DNA from: G963676095 sp963676095
Lineage (GTDB): Bacteria > Bacteroidota > Bacteroidia > Bacteroidales > Prolixibacteraceae
Direction: 5' to 3'
Assembly (NCBI GenBank): GCA_963676095.1
Contig: OY781040.1
Coordinates: forward strand, 3,720,001-3,784,000
Length of the DNA stretch: 64,000 nucleotides
Made by a program: the position numbers and the translations under genes. Shown in pieces: positions 45,801 to 54,246 of the stretch (position 1 is its first letter; each line of letters opens with the position of its first letter). The notes below the pieces were generated by a model that saw nothing but the letters and a program-made list of their open reading frames with translations, had not been told where the DNA came from and did not search any database.

Positions 45801-47196
45801 AATAAAGTTGAGGATTTGTAAGGGCGATCTGGAAAATTTTATCAGGCAGGTTTACGATTCTTTTCGTGATCTGGCCGTCCACCAGCAGATCGAATATTTG
45901 TTTAAGGTTTCCGGAAACCATGTCGGGACATGGTTTGATGCGGAAAAGCTGGAGAATATCCTTTACAACTTACTTTCAAATGCATTTAAATATACGCCGG
46001 AAGGAGGAAAAATTTCTCTTGGGGCCAGATTTGAGGAAAATGAGGTAAAGACTGGATTCCCTGCTCCTTTTATTTCCATTGATGTAACGGATAACGGTAA
46101 AGGAATTGCCCCGGAGCATCTTCCTTTTGTTTTTGAGCGTTTTTATCAGGTCGATCCGGATAATTCGACAGGGATGAAAAGTTCGGGGATAGGTCTGGCC
46201 CTGACTTACGAACTGGTGGAGGCACTGCATGGGAAGATAGAAGTGAAAAGTCAACCGGGAAAAGGCAGCCGGTTTATTATTTTTTTACCATATACCAGGG
46301 ACCGTTTCGAAGAGAAGGAAATTGACCAAACGATTTTGCCTGCAGACGTTACACTGGAAGGAAGGGTTGACATGCTGGCAGAAGAACTTTCCAGGCACAG
46401 GGAAGAACAGGAAGAGATTACTTTTTCCCGACAGCGAAAATCAAAGCCCCTTATTCTTATTGTTGAAGATAATTATGATATGCGGACATTTCTGATTCAA
46501 ACGTTGAAAGCCGATTATCGTGTGTTAGGAGCGGAAAACGGGCAGGATGGACTTTCTATCGCAAAAAAATATTCACCGGATCTTATTGTCAGCGATGTTA
46601 TGATGCCGGTTATGGATGGTATTGAATTATGCAGCCGGCTGAAGAAGGAACTTCAGACCTGTCATATCCCGGTAATTCTGCTAACGGCTAAAAACACGGT
46701 TGAAGACTGGATTGATGGGCTTGAAACCGGTGCCGATGACTATATTCCGAAACCCTTTAACTTGGACGTCTTGCAGGCACGAATAGCGAACCTGATTGAC
46801 GGGCGTCGTCGGTTAAAAAAAATGTTCAGCAATCCGCAGGATGCTCTGTTGGACGGATTGACCAGTAACCCAATTGACGAAGAATTTATGTTGAAGGTAT
46901 ATGCTGTACTCGAAAAGTCGTACCAAAACCCGGAGTTTTCGGCCAGTCAGTTTGCGTCGGAAATGTTTGTGAGTCGAAGTTTGCTTTACAAAAAAATCAG
47001 AGCAATTACCGATCTAAACATTACAGACTTTATTAACTCGTTCAAGCTGAAAAAAGCAGTTGAATTGATTCAGAAAACCAAGTTGCCGATAGCTGATATC
47101 GCTTTCAATGTTGGCTTTAATGACCCGAAATACTTTAGCCGCATCTTCCGAAAATTCTATGGAATGAGTCCTTCAGAATTCCAATCCAAAAGATAA
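42847..47196 (+). CDS. Hybrid two-component system sensor/regulator (HTCS)
   Basis: The 1449-residue one-piece regulator contains a signal/anchor helix, a periplasmic double beta-propeller built from repeats such as DNNGNIWIGTGKGI (about 35-740), a Y_Y_Y domain (about 745-805), a membrane helix (814-833), a coiled coil (about 840-920), a HisKA domain with phospho-acceptor His928 (ISHEFRTPL), an HATPase domain, a receiver domain with Asp1250 (SDVMMPVMDG) and an AraC-type DNA-binding domain (about 1348-1449). HTCS proteins bind an oligosaccharide in the periplasm and switch on the neighbouring polysaccharide locus. Its position implies arabino-oligosaccharides as the signal. Confidence 0.95.
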   Translation: MKKTLLPVSLSWLLFLLLAFSFFYGWAGADPEYKFRFLTANEGLPQNTVDCILKDRHGFMWFGTWSGLCRYDGYSFKTYRRANASKDLPDNFIRTLCQDNNGNIWIGTGKGISYFIFDEEKFAVPDLIDSTFANYSINHLFLDDQNCLWVSTENSGIWVVRPNLDDIVILKVDDDRLPDRHTNCACLFSQWVIIGTDGGLAVLRRDNLQPDHVLPDLINAVRDANVSCIFSDSRNDIWVGTDAGLFQYLPSSKQVYYYSYVKGNPQMLNHLTVTDITEDCRGMVIVGTLGGLNYFNPGDHTFSHLSGSPDENKNLNNPFVNSLYADKDGNVWIGTDKGGVSYYNVFQKPFHSLVHNPASKNSLSHNTVNSILKEKDALWVGTAGGGLNRITDQGRYVERFEYDPANPDALTSDFVSAIFRDSRGQLWAGTWGGGLCLMKSLERGIFKAYQDRDENAGSICSEFVSSLCELDENRLLVGTRGGLDLFLQNKQIFIHVHDKMKLRDLLEVGCLQKDSKGRLWVGTKNGLYRIDTGQLQKIEKMEGVTYQSFFNIPGDSLSIPGNYVISLIQDSKGRIWVGTYGNGFCRYVEDEKPHFIRYTEKDGLCNNVTYSMEEDLHGNIWISTDKGLSKFNPGSETFQNFYMKDGLLNDQFYWTASDADSDGILYFGGIGGLDYFRASNIDLYRTTKKPLFIEFSVFNNPVEIGKKYHSRAILNKSITITPRLDLSWKDAVFSIEFSALDYYLPEKVRYAYRMKGVDQDWVVVPSSRRFANYTNLTGGEYTFQVKASNSDGVWSDKVAEMKIVIHPPFWKTSWFRLLLIVFILLMIMAYVSHRTRFLKQQKKKLEQQVKERTEKIEEQKEKLKFQADHLKQTNRELAERQKLIEGQKIELEVQNAKIAQQRDELIVLNEKVNLVNQLRLRFFTNISHEFRTPLTLILDPLEQLIKTLKADRETMGTLKMINRNAQRLLHLINQLIYFRRVENGKIKLRICKGDLENFIRQVYDSFRDLAVHQQIEYLFKVSGNHVGTWFDAEKLENILYNLLSNAFKYTPEGGKISLGARFEENEVKTGFPAPFISIDVTDNGKGIAPEHLPFVFERFYQVDPDNSTGMKSSGIGLALTYELVEALHGKIEVKSQPGKGSRFIIFLPYTRDRFEEKEIDQTILPADVTLEGRVDMLAEELSRHREEQEEITFSRQRKSKPLILIVEDNYDMRTFLIQTLKADYRVLGAENGQDGLSIAKKYSPDLIVSDVMMPVMDGIELCSRLKKELQTCHIPVILLTAKNTVEDWIDGLETGADDYIPKPFNLDVLQARIANLIDGRRRLKKMFSNPQDALLDGLTSNPIDEEFMLKVYAVLEKSYQNPEFSASQFASEMFVSRSLLYKKIRAITDLNITDFINSFKLKKAVELIQKTKLPIADIAFNVGFNDPKYFSRIFRKFYGMSPSEFQSKR

Positions 47197-47334
47197 GTAA
47201 TTGATATAGCATTGTTTGTTGTGGAGGATAAAATGAATTCCTGTTTTGTCCACTTCAAATATTCTTAAGTCCTCCTGAGGCTGATCAAGCCAACCTACCT
47301 TTATGATACTTAATTAACGACACAAACCAAATTT

Positions 47335-47463
47335 ATGATGAAACTAAAAGCTGTCGTCATGCACCTGCTTTTTGTTTTTGCAGGTGTTTTATTTATGTTA
47401 CAGGCAAATCCGCTTGTAGCACAAAAATTCACAATAAAAATTCAATCAAATTTAAATTTATGA
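47335..47463 (+). pseudogene. 42-codon relic with a SusC-like signal peptide
   Basis: From the ATG at 47335 the frame reads MMKLKAVVMHLLFVFAGVLF, continues MLQANPLVAQKFTIKI and stops at 47461-47463 after SNLNL. The first 30 residues are a well-formed signal peptide of the kind found at the start of SusC proteins, with cleavage after LVA. The stop TGA overlaps the ATG of the next gene (ATGA at 47460). The simplest reading is that this is the head of a former SusC gene interrupted when the block 47460-54217 arrived. A functional leader peptide is the alternative. Confidence 0.5.
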
Positions 47464-49187
47464 AAACGACTAAATTATTGAGGTGCACTTTGTGCGCAGT
47501 CATTTTGTCAGCATTGGGCCTAGTTGGGTGTGAGGATGTGGATACATATTCAATTAATGCCCCCTCTGACCTGCAGAGCCGGATCGACTCAATTGCCGCT
47601 GCGAATGCAAGTAAGGATACAGGTGACACTACTTACATCACCATCGCTACAGCGATAGTCGGAGAAACTGATTTCAGTTCGGGATGGTGGACTGTATTCT
47701 CTGATTATTTCACCATTCCTGCAGGTAAAAAATTGGTTGTGAAGTATGACAACATCTCCAATTGTGCCACAAGTGGAAACAACTACGAGAACTGGGTTCT
47801 TATCGTCACCAATAACGTAGCAGATCGTGATGGCGACGGCTATAAAGAATACTTTGCCCTTCGTTCTGATGCTTACGGCTGGGGTGGCGATATGGTAGAT
47901 GATGGTTATGCTTACGACGAAAACATGATCTCCTATGACTATCCCGACACCGACGGAGATGGCGATGTTTGGAATGATTTCCGCAATACCATGGCAGATG
48001 CTTCTGTTACTTTGGACGTTGACCACTCTGCCACTGGCGTAGTATATGTAACAGCCACTGCTACTGGTAAAAATGGAATGATAATAACCGAAACATATAA
48101 CCAATCGGTTTCTGCCACTGATAATATCGTGGCTTTCTTAACTACCGAAGAAAGCTATCTCGAGATAAAAGAGGCATACCTTATACCTTCAGAAGTGACT
48201 GAGACAGTAGATTATAATCCGACTTCAATTACTGTTTCAGGAACCCCTTCTTCTATTGAATTAGGCAGTGAAAACTTCTGGGGTGATGCAACAGCTACTG
48301 TTACTTACGCTGACGGATCTTCTGCTGAAGTTGATACTGCAGATATATCATTTACGGTTCCCGATTTGACGACACTTGGAGAAAAGACAGTTATTGTATC
48401 TTATAACTTAACAAAGGAAGGTGAATACTGCGAAGCGGTATCAACCTATTACACGCTGGAAGTAACTACCCCTATTGTAAGCATAGCAGCTACCGATATA
48501 AATTATTATTATTACAGCAGTGACGATATCTTATTTAATCCTGCAGGTATTGTCGTAACTGCTACCTATTCTGACGGTTCTACAGTTATCATAGATAACG
48601 GTGATGTTGTGTTCCCAAGCAAGATCTCAGCTATCGAAGGCGCGCATACCATTGACATTTCTTATGCTGGTGCAACAAGCACATATACTACAACAAGTAC
48701 TGTTACACTTATAAAGGGTGTAAGTCAGGTAGGTGCTAATGACTTTTCGACCGCATGGTGGACGGCATTCTCTGATGACTATACAGTCGCATCAGGTTCG
48801 AGCAAGACATTTAAAATGTACTGCTACTCTGACAATCTTGCAAACTGGCACAGCCCATGTACAATTCTGCGCAAAGCTGACATGACTGAATATGCTGTAG
48901 TTCGCATGGACAACTACGGATGGGATACCGTCAGCGCTGATCATTTTGCCGCTAATTCCACCTCTACATCTGACTGGAATTGGGATATATTCATGTCAAG
49001 CATAAGTGGCTCTAAGGTAGTAATCACAGTTACAAACAATGGTGACAATACTGCGGATATACTTTACAATGTTACTTACGCCACCGGCGAAACGCATTTC
49101 CAAAAGTATGCGGGCGTAACGGTAGACAGTTCTGATTTGAATTGTGCACTCGTAACAGAGGAGTCTTATCTCGTAATTGTTGAATAA
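47460..49187 (+). CDS. Surface glycan-binding lipoprotein with a duplicated aromatic-rich domain
   Basis: The 575-residue protein has a lipobox (LVGC, Cys24) followed by acidic residues. Residues about 66-236 and 423-575 are two copies of one domain: VGETDFSSGWWTVFSDYFTI and VGANDFSTAWWTAFSDDYTV at the start, then N(W) and DNYGW/SDAYGW segments, and TTEESYLEI / VTEESYLVIV at the end. Between them are two Ig-like domains (about 251-335 and 336-418) of the kind with TYADGSSAEVD / TYSDGSTVIID. Paired Trp residues and repeats suggest carbohydrate binding at the cell surface, like SusE/F-type proteins. It precedes SusC rather than following SusD, which is unusual. Confidence 0.75.
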   Translation: MKTTKLLRCTLCAVILSALGLVGCEDVDTYSINAPSDLQSRIDSIAAANASKDTGDTTYITIATAIVGETDFSSGWWTVFSDYFTIPAGKKLVVKYDNISNCATSGNNYENWVLIVTNNVADRDGDGYKEYFALRSDAYGWGGDMVDDGYAYDENMISYDYPDTDGDGDVWNDFRNTMADASVTLDVDHSATGVVYVTATATGKNGMIITETYNQSVSATDNIVAFLTTEESYLEIKEAYLIPSEVTETVDYNPTSITVSGTPSSIELGSENFWGDATATVTYADGSSAEVDTADISFTVPDLTTLGEKTVIVSYNLTKEGEYCEAVSTYYTLEVTTPIVSIAATDINYYYYSSDDILFNPAGIVVTATYSDGSTVIIDNGDVVFPSKISAIEGAHTIDISYAGATSTYTTTSTVTLIKGVSQVGANDFSTAWWTAFSDDYTVASGSSKTFKMYCYSDNLANWHSPCTILRKADMTEYAVVRMDNYGWDTVSADHFAANSTSTSDWNWDIFMSSISGSKVVITVTNNGDNTADILYNVTYATGETHFQKYAGVTVDSSDLNCALVTEESYLVIVE

Positions 49188-49211
49188 TCAATAAGATAAA
49201 ATTATTTACAG

Positions 49212-52200
49212 ATGAAATATTCATATTTAATACTGCTGGGATTGCTGGCGCTTACACCGGCAACATATGCAGAAGGGAACGGCAACCAGATGTCAATGAC
49301 TCAAACAGGCAACATAACAGTAAAAGGTAAAATCGTTGTCGAAAACGGAGAACCGCTTCCAGGCGCAAGCTTAGTAGAAAAAGGTACAACCAGTGGTACC
49401 ATTACCGACGTGGAGGGCAACTTCTCTCTTTCTGTTCCTTCAAATGCTACGCTGATAGTATCTTTTATAGGATTCAAAAGTATTGAAGTTGCCGTTGGAG
49501 GAAAAACTGAACTTGGCAACATCACATTGTTTGCGGATACAAAAGAAATCGACCAAGTAGTCGTAATAGGTTACGGTACACAACGCAAGGTTGATCTTAC
49601 AGGTTCAGTTGCCATTGTTAACGTTGATGAACTGAAGAAAGTATCAAACTCAAATATCTCAACAATGCTCCAGGGAAAAGTAGCCGGTGTTCAAATTACA
49701 TCCGACGGAGAACCGGGGGCCGACCCTGCAGTGCGTATCCGTGGTATCGGTTCGTTCAATAGCACCGATCCTCTCTATGTTGTCGATGGAGTACCAATGG
49801 GAACAACCATACGCGATTTCTCGCCAAACGATATCGAAACACTTCAGGTACTTAAGGATGCTGCTGCTGCCGCAATTTACGGTGCGCGTGCTGCCAACGG
49901 CGTGATTATCATCACCACAAAGCAAGGTAAGAAGGGAGCCATGAAGATAAACTACAGCGGCTACGTTGGTTTCGACCAGGTGCAGAAAAAAGTGTACGAT
50001 GTGATGGATGCTTCCCAATATGCTGATCATGTTACCATGGCAAGCAATAACTATGGCATGGATGTTCCTGATGGATATAATCCTTCCAGTGAAGATTATT
50101 TATTTAATGCCGACGGTTCAGCAAAAGTTAACACCAATTGGTTCGAAGAAGCGTTCAAAACAGGTATTCGTCAGAATCACAACATCAACCTTTCAGGAGG
50201 TGGCAAGAATAATACTTATAACATAGCTCTTGACTACTTTAGTCAGAAAGGAACCTATGAAGGTGCAGGACCAAACTTTGACCGTTACACTGCCCGTGTC
50301 AACAATACGATGGATATTAAGTTTGTCAAAATCAAAACTAACGTGGTGTATAGTCACAGCCTTCAGGATGGTATGGGTCTCAGTAATGCCAGCGAGTACG
50401 TAGAAGGGCTATATGGTTCACAATATCCTGTAATGGCTTCAGCTCTTATTATGCCTCCAACCATCAAGGCTTACGATGAATCTACCTGGTGTCTCGACGA
50501 CAAAATTACGGCTGCATCAAATTACAGCTACGACTCTTACGGTTATGGTACTTACTATCCTGACGTTCATGGAGACTTGCGTGTAACTAACCCTTTGCTT
50601 ACTAATAATTTAATGGAGAGGAAGACAACTGTTGACCGCATTGTTGCTTCCGGGTCTGCAAATGTTGACCTCATAGGTATGGTTGGTCTGACTAGCGACA
50701 ATCATAAGTTGAATTATAACCTTAACGTGTCGTACAGCAAGACCAATTGTTTTTACTTTACATGGATACCAGCATTTATACAGAGTACAACAAACTACTT
50801 GTCAAAGGAAGATGAAACCCTGACAGAGGAATATACGAAAAACAACGATGCGCTTATAGAAAACACGATAACATGGGATGGAAAATTAGGACTCCATCAT
50901 ATCAATGCCCTTATTGGCCAAACATTTGAGCACGAATACTATCATAATCTCATAGCCGTAGGGACTGACTTTCCTGAACCATACTATCTGCAAATAGACA
51001 ATGCAAGTGATACATATGCATCAAGCTATGAAAGCGAACACGTATTGGTATCGTATCTCGGTCGTATCAACTACGATTTTGATGAAAAATACCTTTTTTC
51101 AGCAACAGTACGTCGTGATGGTTCAAGCCGTCTTTCTTCAGATGACCGTTGGGGTTGGTTTCCATCTGCATCAGGAGGTTGGCGTATCGAACGTGAAAAT
51201 TTCTTCCCTGCAAAATCGCTTATCAATCTATGTAAGGTTCGTGGTAGCTATGGCGAACTTGGGAATGAGAACATAGGTGAATACCAATATATGTCTACGA
51301 TGTCGAGAGGAGATTATACCTATAGTTTTGGAGGCACTAAGGTTACCGGCTCATCCATATCAAACTTTGTAAATTCAGACATCAGATGGGAAAAGAAGAA
51401 AACGCTTGATTTTGGTTTAGACCTTGGTATGTTCAACAATATGTTGGAATTTACTTGTGACTGGTATAAGGCAACATCCGAAGACCTTCTTTATGATGTA
51501 ACTCTTCCAACCAGTGCTGCTTCTACCGACGAAACCGTAACGATGAACGCAGCAACAATGGTAAACAAAGGTTTAGAATTCCAGGTTGCATATCACAATC
51601 ATCAGCACCCTGTCGAGTTTGACATTGCTGCAAACTTATCTACCATTAATAACGAGGTAAAAAAGTTGGGAACAGAAAACGAACCTTATACCTCTGGTTT
51701 CTGCCGCACAGAGGTAGGTCGTGAAGTTGGTGGATTATATGGCTACGTTATTGATGATAGATATAAAAATGGTATTTACCAATCTCAAGATGATATTGAT
51801 AATCAAACGAACGAAAATGGCGATTATATTGCTCCGGATAATGCAGAACCAGGTGACGTTGCATACAAGGATATTAACAATGATGGCAATATTGACACAG
51901 ATGACAGACAATTTATTGGTAGTGGGTTACCTGATTTTATTTACGGCTTGAATATAAATATTGGATGGAAAGGTTTTGACCTGAGCATAGCCGCAAATGG
52001 AGCCGGAGGTTTTCAGGCTGTGGATTATGTTGATGAAATATTGCACAGCTCATACGGGTTACTAAACAAGAGCACTGATTTATCAAATGCCTGGACAAAG
52101 GATAATACAAATACGAATGTACCTCGCATATCATACGCTTCCTCAGGTTCAGTCACCAACGATTTGTTCAGCAAACGTTACATACAAAATGCATCCTATC

Positions 52201-52424
52201 TGAAAATTGCCAACGTCGAATTGGGCTATAACATCCCCGACAAAATATTTGGTGGCTATATTCACGGTGCCAGGATATACGTATCGGCTCAAAATGTGGC
52301 CACATTCTCTAAATACAAAGGTTATAATGTAGATTTCGCCGGAGGTACATTTACTCCAGGGTACAACTATTGTTCGTATCCAACACCACGAACCATTATG
52401 TTTGGAGCACACTTCTCATTCTAA
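49212..52424 (+). CDS. SusC/RagA-family TonB-dependent transporter of the arabinan locus
   Basis: The 1070-residue receptor has a signal peptide (1-20, ATYA), a CarboxypepD_reg-like domain (about 36-110), the segment DQVVVIGYGTQRKVDLTGSV (114-133), a plug (about 125-235) and a barrel ending in FGAHFSF. It lacks the STN domain found in the other SusC of this window, in line with control by an HTCS rather than by an ECF sigma factor. It should import arabino-oligosaccharides with the SusD encoded 29 bases downstream. Arginine codons are mostly CGT and CGC, unlike most neighbours. Confidence 0.95.
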   Translation: MKYSYLILLGLLALTPATYAEGNGNQMSMTQTGNITVKGKIVVENGEPLPGASLVEKGTTSGTITDVEGNFSLSVPSNATLIVSFIGFKSIEVAVGGKTELGNITLFADTKEIDQVVVIGYGTQRKVDLTGSVAIVNVDELKKVSNSNISTMLQGKVAGVQITSDGEPGADPAVRIRGIGSFNSTDPLYVVDGVPMGTTIRDFSPNDIETLQVLKDAAAAAIYGARAANGVIIITTKQGKKGAMKINYSGYVGFDQVQKKVYDVMDASQYADHVTMASNNYGMDVPDGYNPSSEDYLFNADGSAKVNTNWFEEAFKTGIRQNHNINLSGGGKNNTYNIALDYFSQKGTYEGAGPNFDRYTARVNNTMDIKFVKIKTNVVYSHSLQDGMGLSNASEYVEGLYGSQYPVMASALIMPPTIKAYDESTWCLDDKITAASNYSYDSYGYGTYYPDVHGDLRVTNPLLTNNLMERKTTVDRIVASGSANVDLIGMVGLTSDNHKLNYNLNVSYSKTNCFYFTWIPAFIQSTTNYLSKEDETLTEEYTKNNDALIENTITWDGKLGLHHINALIGQTFEHEYYHNLIAVGTDFPEPYYLQIDNASDTYASSYESEHVLVSYLGRINYDFDEKYLFSATVRRDGSSRLSSDDRWGWFPSASGGWRIERENFFPAKSLINLCKVRGSYGELGNENIGEYQYMSTMSRGDYTYSFGGTKVTGSSISNFVNSDIRWEKKKTLDFGLDLGMFNNMLEFTCDWYKATSEDLLYDVTLPTSAASTDETVTMNAATMVNKGLEFQVAYHNHQHPVEFDIAANLSTINNEVKKLGTENEPYTSGFCRTEVGREVGGLYGYVIDDRYKNGIYQSQDDIDNQTNENGDYIAPDNAEPGDVAYKDINNDGNIDTDDRQFIGSGLPDFIYGLNINIGWKGFDLSIAANGAGGFQAVDYVDEILHSSYGLLNKSTDLSNAWTKDNTNTNVPRISYASSGSVTNDLFSKRYIQNASYLKIANVELGYNIPDKIFGGYIHGARIYVSAQNVATFSKYKGYNVDFAGGTFTPGYNYCSYPTPRTIMFGAHFSF

Positions 52425-52453
52425 AAAATATAATTTAAAAATAGAGAATCAAT

Positions 52454-54217
52454 ATGAAAAGGTTAAATATAATTCTGATAATGTTGGTGCTTATTGCAGG
52501 CTTTACTGCCTGCGATGACCAACTTAACGTTGAGAACCCCAACGAACAGACAACAGACGGATTTCCCAGTACAGAGGAAGAACTTGATGAGGCTGTCATT
52601 GCGTGCTATAACCGGATTCGTCTTGAAGGTACATTTGCCCGTGTTGGCTACACGATGGATGCTGTACGTGGCGACGAAGTTTGGAACTCATCGCAACAGT
52701 GGTATCTGGAGTACGACAACTTAGATGCTGCGGCTGATAACGAAATCGGAAACCTGTGGATTTATCGCGACTGCTTCCATGCAGTAAACCGTGCAAACCT
52801 TGTATTAAAATATGTTGAAGAAATTGAATTATCAGAGGATTCTTATAATCAGATAAAAGGACAGGCTCTTTTTATTAGAGCTCTGGCATACTACGAATTG
52901 GCGACCTATCAACAGACTGTTCCATTGATTACAAACTATGATGACTATGCAGAAATGAGTACTTTGTATGCATCCAGTACATCACAAGACTCTATATTTG
53001 ACCAAATAGAGACAGACCTCACATCGGCTATGGAAATGTTGCCATCGCGCGATGAAGGAGGCGAATGGGCTCAAGGTCGTGCTACAAGCGGTGCTGCTGC
53101 TGGATATTTGGCCCGTGCACTTATGTTCCGCCATAAATATTCTGATGCTTATGCAGTACTGAAAGACATCATCGCCGGCAAGTATGGAACTTATGGACTT
53201 ACAGCCGACTATGGTGACAATTTCAGAGAAGGTTCGGCGTACGAGAATAACAAAGAGAGCCTCTTCGAAGTACAATTTATGGACTATGGCACTGGAGGCA
53301 CTGTTGCTGAGTGGACTCCGGTAAATATAAGCTCGGATGCAACTCAGGGTCACGCCGTAGAAAGTAACTATGCTCCTGTAGATTATGGCAGCTGGGGTGA
53401 CTTGTCCGGATCTCCTTGGTTGTATAACCTGTTTAAAGCAGAGACCTGTACGGATGGCCGTATTGATCCTCGTTTATACTGGACATTGAATACATACGAA
53501 CAAGAGTATGATGTCTATACCGGCGTTTCAACTGATGCATATCCTAGTGGCGATCCTCGTTGTAATGTAATTTATGAAAATGATGTAACTTCAACTGCCA
53601 GATCGAATGCTACCTATGGGGGAATATCTATAGCTAAGTGGACTTATTCCAGAGACGAAATCTGCACTAGCGTTACTACCGGATTGAATTGTGGTATTAA
53701 CCTGCGCCTTATGCGTTATAGTGATGTTTTACTGCGCGCCGCAGAATGCGAAAATGAAATCAATGGTCCAACACAAACTGTTATCGATTACATTAACCAG
53801 GTACGTGAACGCGTTGCTCTTCCTGATCTTAAACTTTCCGACTTCCCGTCTGCTGATGCTCTTTTCGAACAAATAGCAAACGTTGAACGTCCTAAAGAAT
53901 TTGGTTGTGAAAACGGACGTGGTATCGACTTGATCCGTTGGGGATTTTTTTATAATTCTGATCGTTTAGCTCAGATCAGTCAACATAGCTGTTATATGCG
54001 CGATGGTTCAACCTCAACAGATGAGCTTACCACTTCAACGGCTGACGATTACTCGTATCGTTACTACAACGCTGGACATGAATATTTTCCAATATATACT
54101 GAGACTCTAGATAATAACAGTAACCTTTCTGGTAATTCGGCAAATAACGGTACCGATAATTCAGAGGCTTTCTTTGCTAATGGTTGGACTGTTCATCCTG
54201 TTGTAGAGTTAGAATAG
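52454..54217 (+). CDS. SusD/RagB-family lipoprotein of the arabinan locus
   Basis: The 587-residue lipoprotein has the lipobox FTAC (Cys20), then DDQLNVENPNEQTTDG, the TPR-containing segment GQALFIRALAYYELATYQQTVP and the SusD C-terminal pattern NVERPKEFGCENGRGIDLIRWG. It is the surface partner of the SusC just upstream. By hand count its Arg codons are about 17 CGT, 8 CGC, 4 AGA, 1 CGG and 0 AGG, against about 2 CGT, 9 CGC, 8 CGG and 5 AGG in the SusD at 2649-4409. Confidence 0.95.
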   Translation: MKRLNIILIMLVLIAGFTACDDQLNVENPNEQTTDGFPSTEEELDEAVIACYNRIRLEGTFARVGYTMDAVRGDEVWNSSQQWYLEYDNLDAAADNEIGNLWIYRDCFHAVNRANLVLKYVEEIELSEDSYNQIKGQALFIRALAYYELATYQQTVPLITNYDDYAEMSTLYASSTSQDSIFDQIETDLTSAMEMLPSRDEGGEWAQGRATSGAAAGYLARALMFRHKYSDAYAVLKDIIAGKYGTYGLTADYGDNFREGSAYENNKESLFEVQFMDYGTGGTVAEWTPVNISSDATQGHAVESNYAPVDYGSWGDLSGSPWLYNLFKAETCTDGRIDPRLYWTLNTYEQEYDVYTGVSTDAYPSGDPRCNVIYENDVTSTARSNATYGGISIAKWTYSRDEICTSVTTGLNCGINLRLMRYSDVLLRAAECENEINGPTQTVIDYINQVRERVALPDLKLSDFPSADALFEQIANVERPKEFGCENGRGIDLIRWGFFYNSDRLAQISQHSCYMRDGSTSTDELTTSTADDYSYRYYNAGHEYFPIYTETLDNNSNLSGNSANNGTDNSEAFFANGWTVHPVVELE

Positions 54218-54246
54218 GGATCTTTTGTAAATTAAAAATATTAGAC

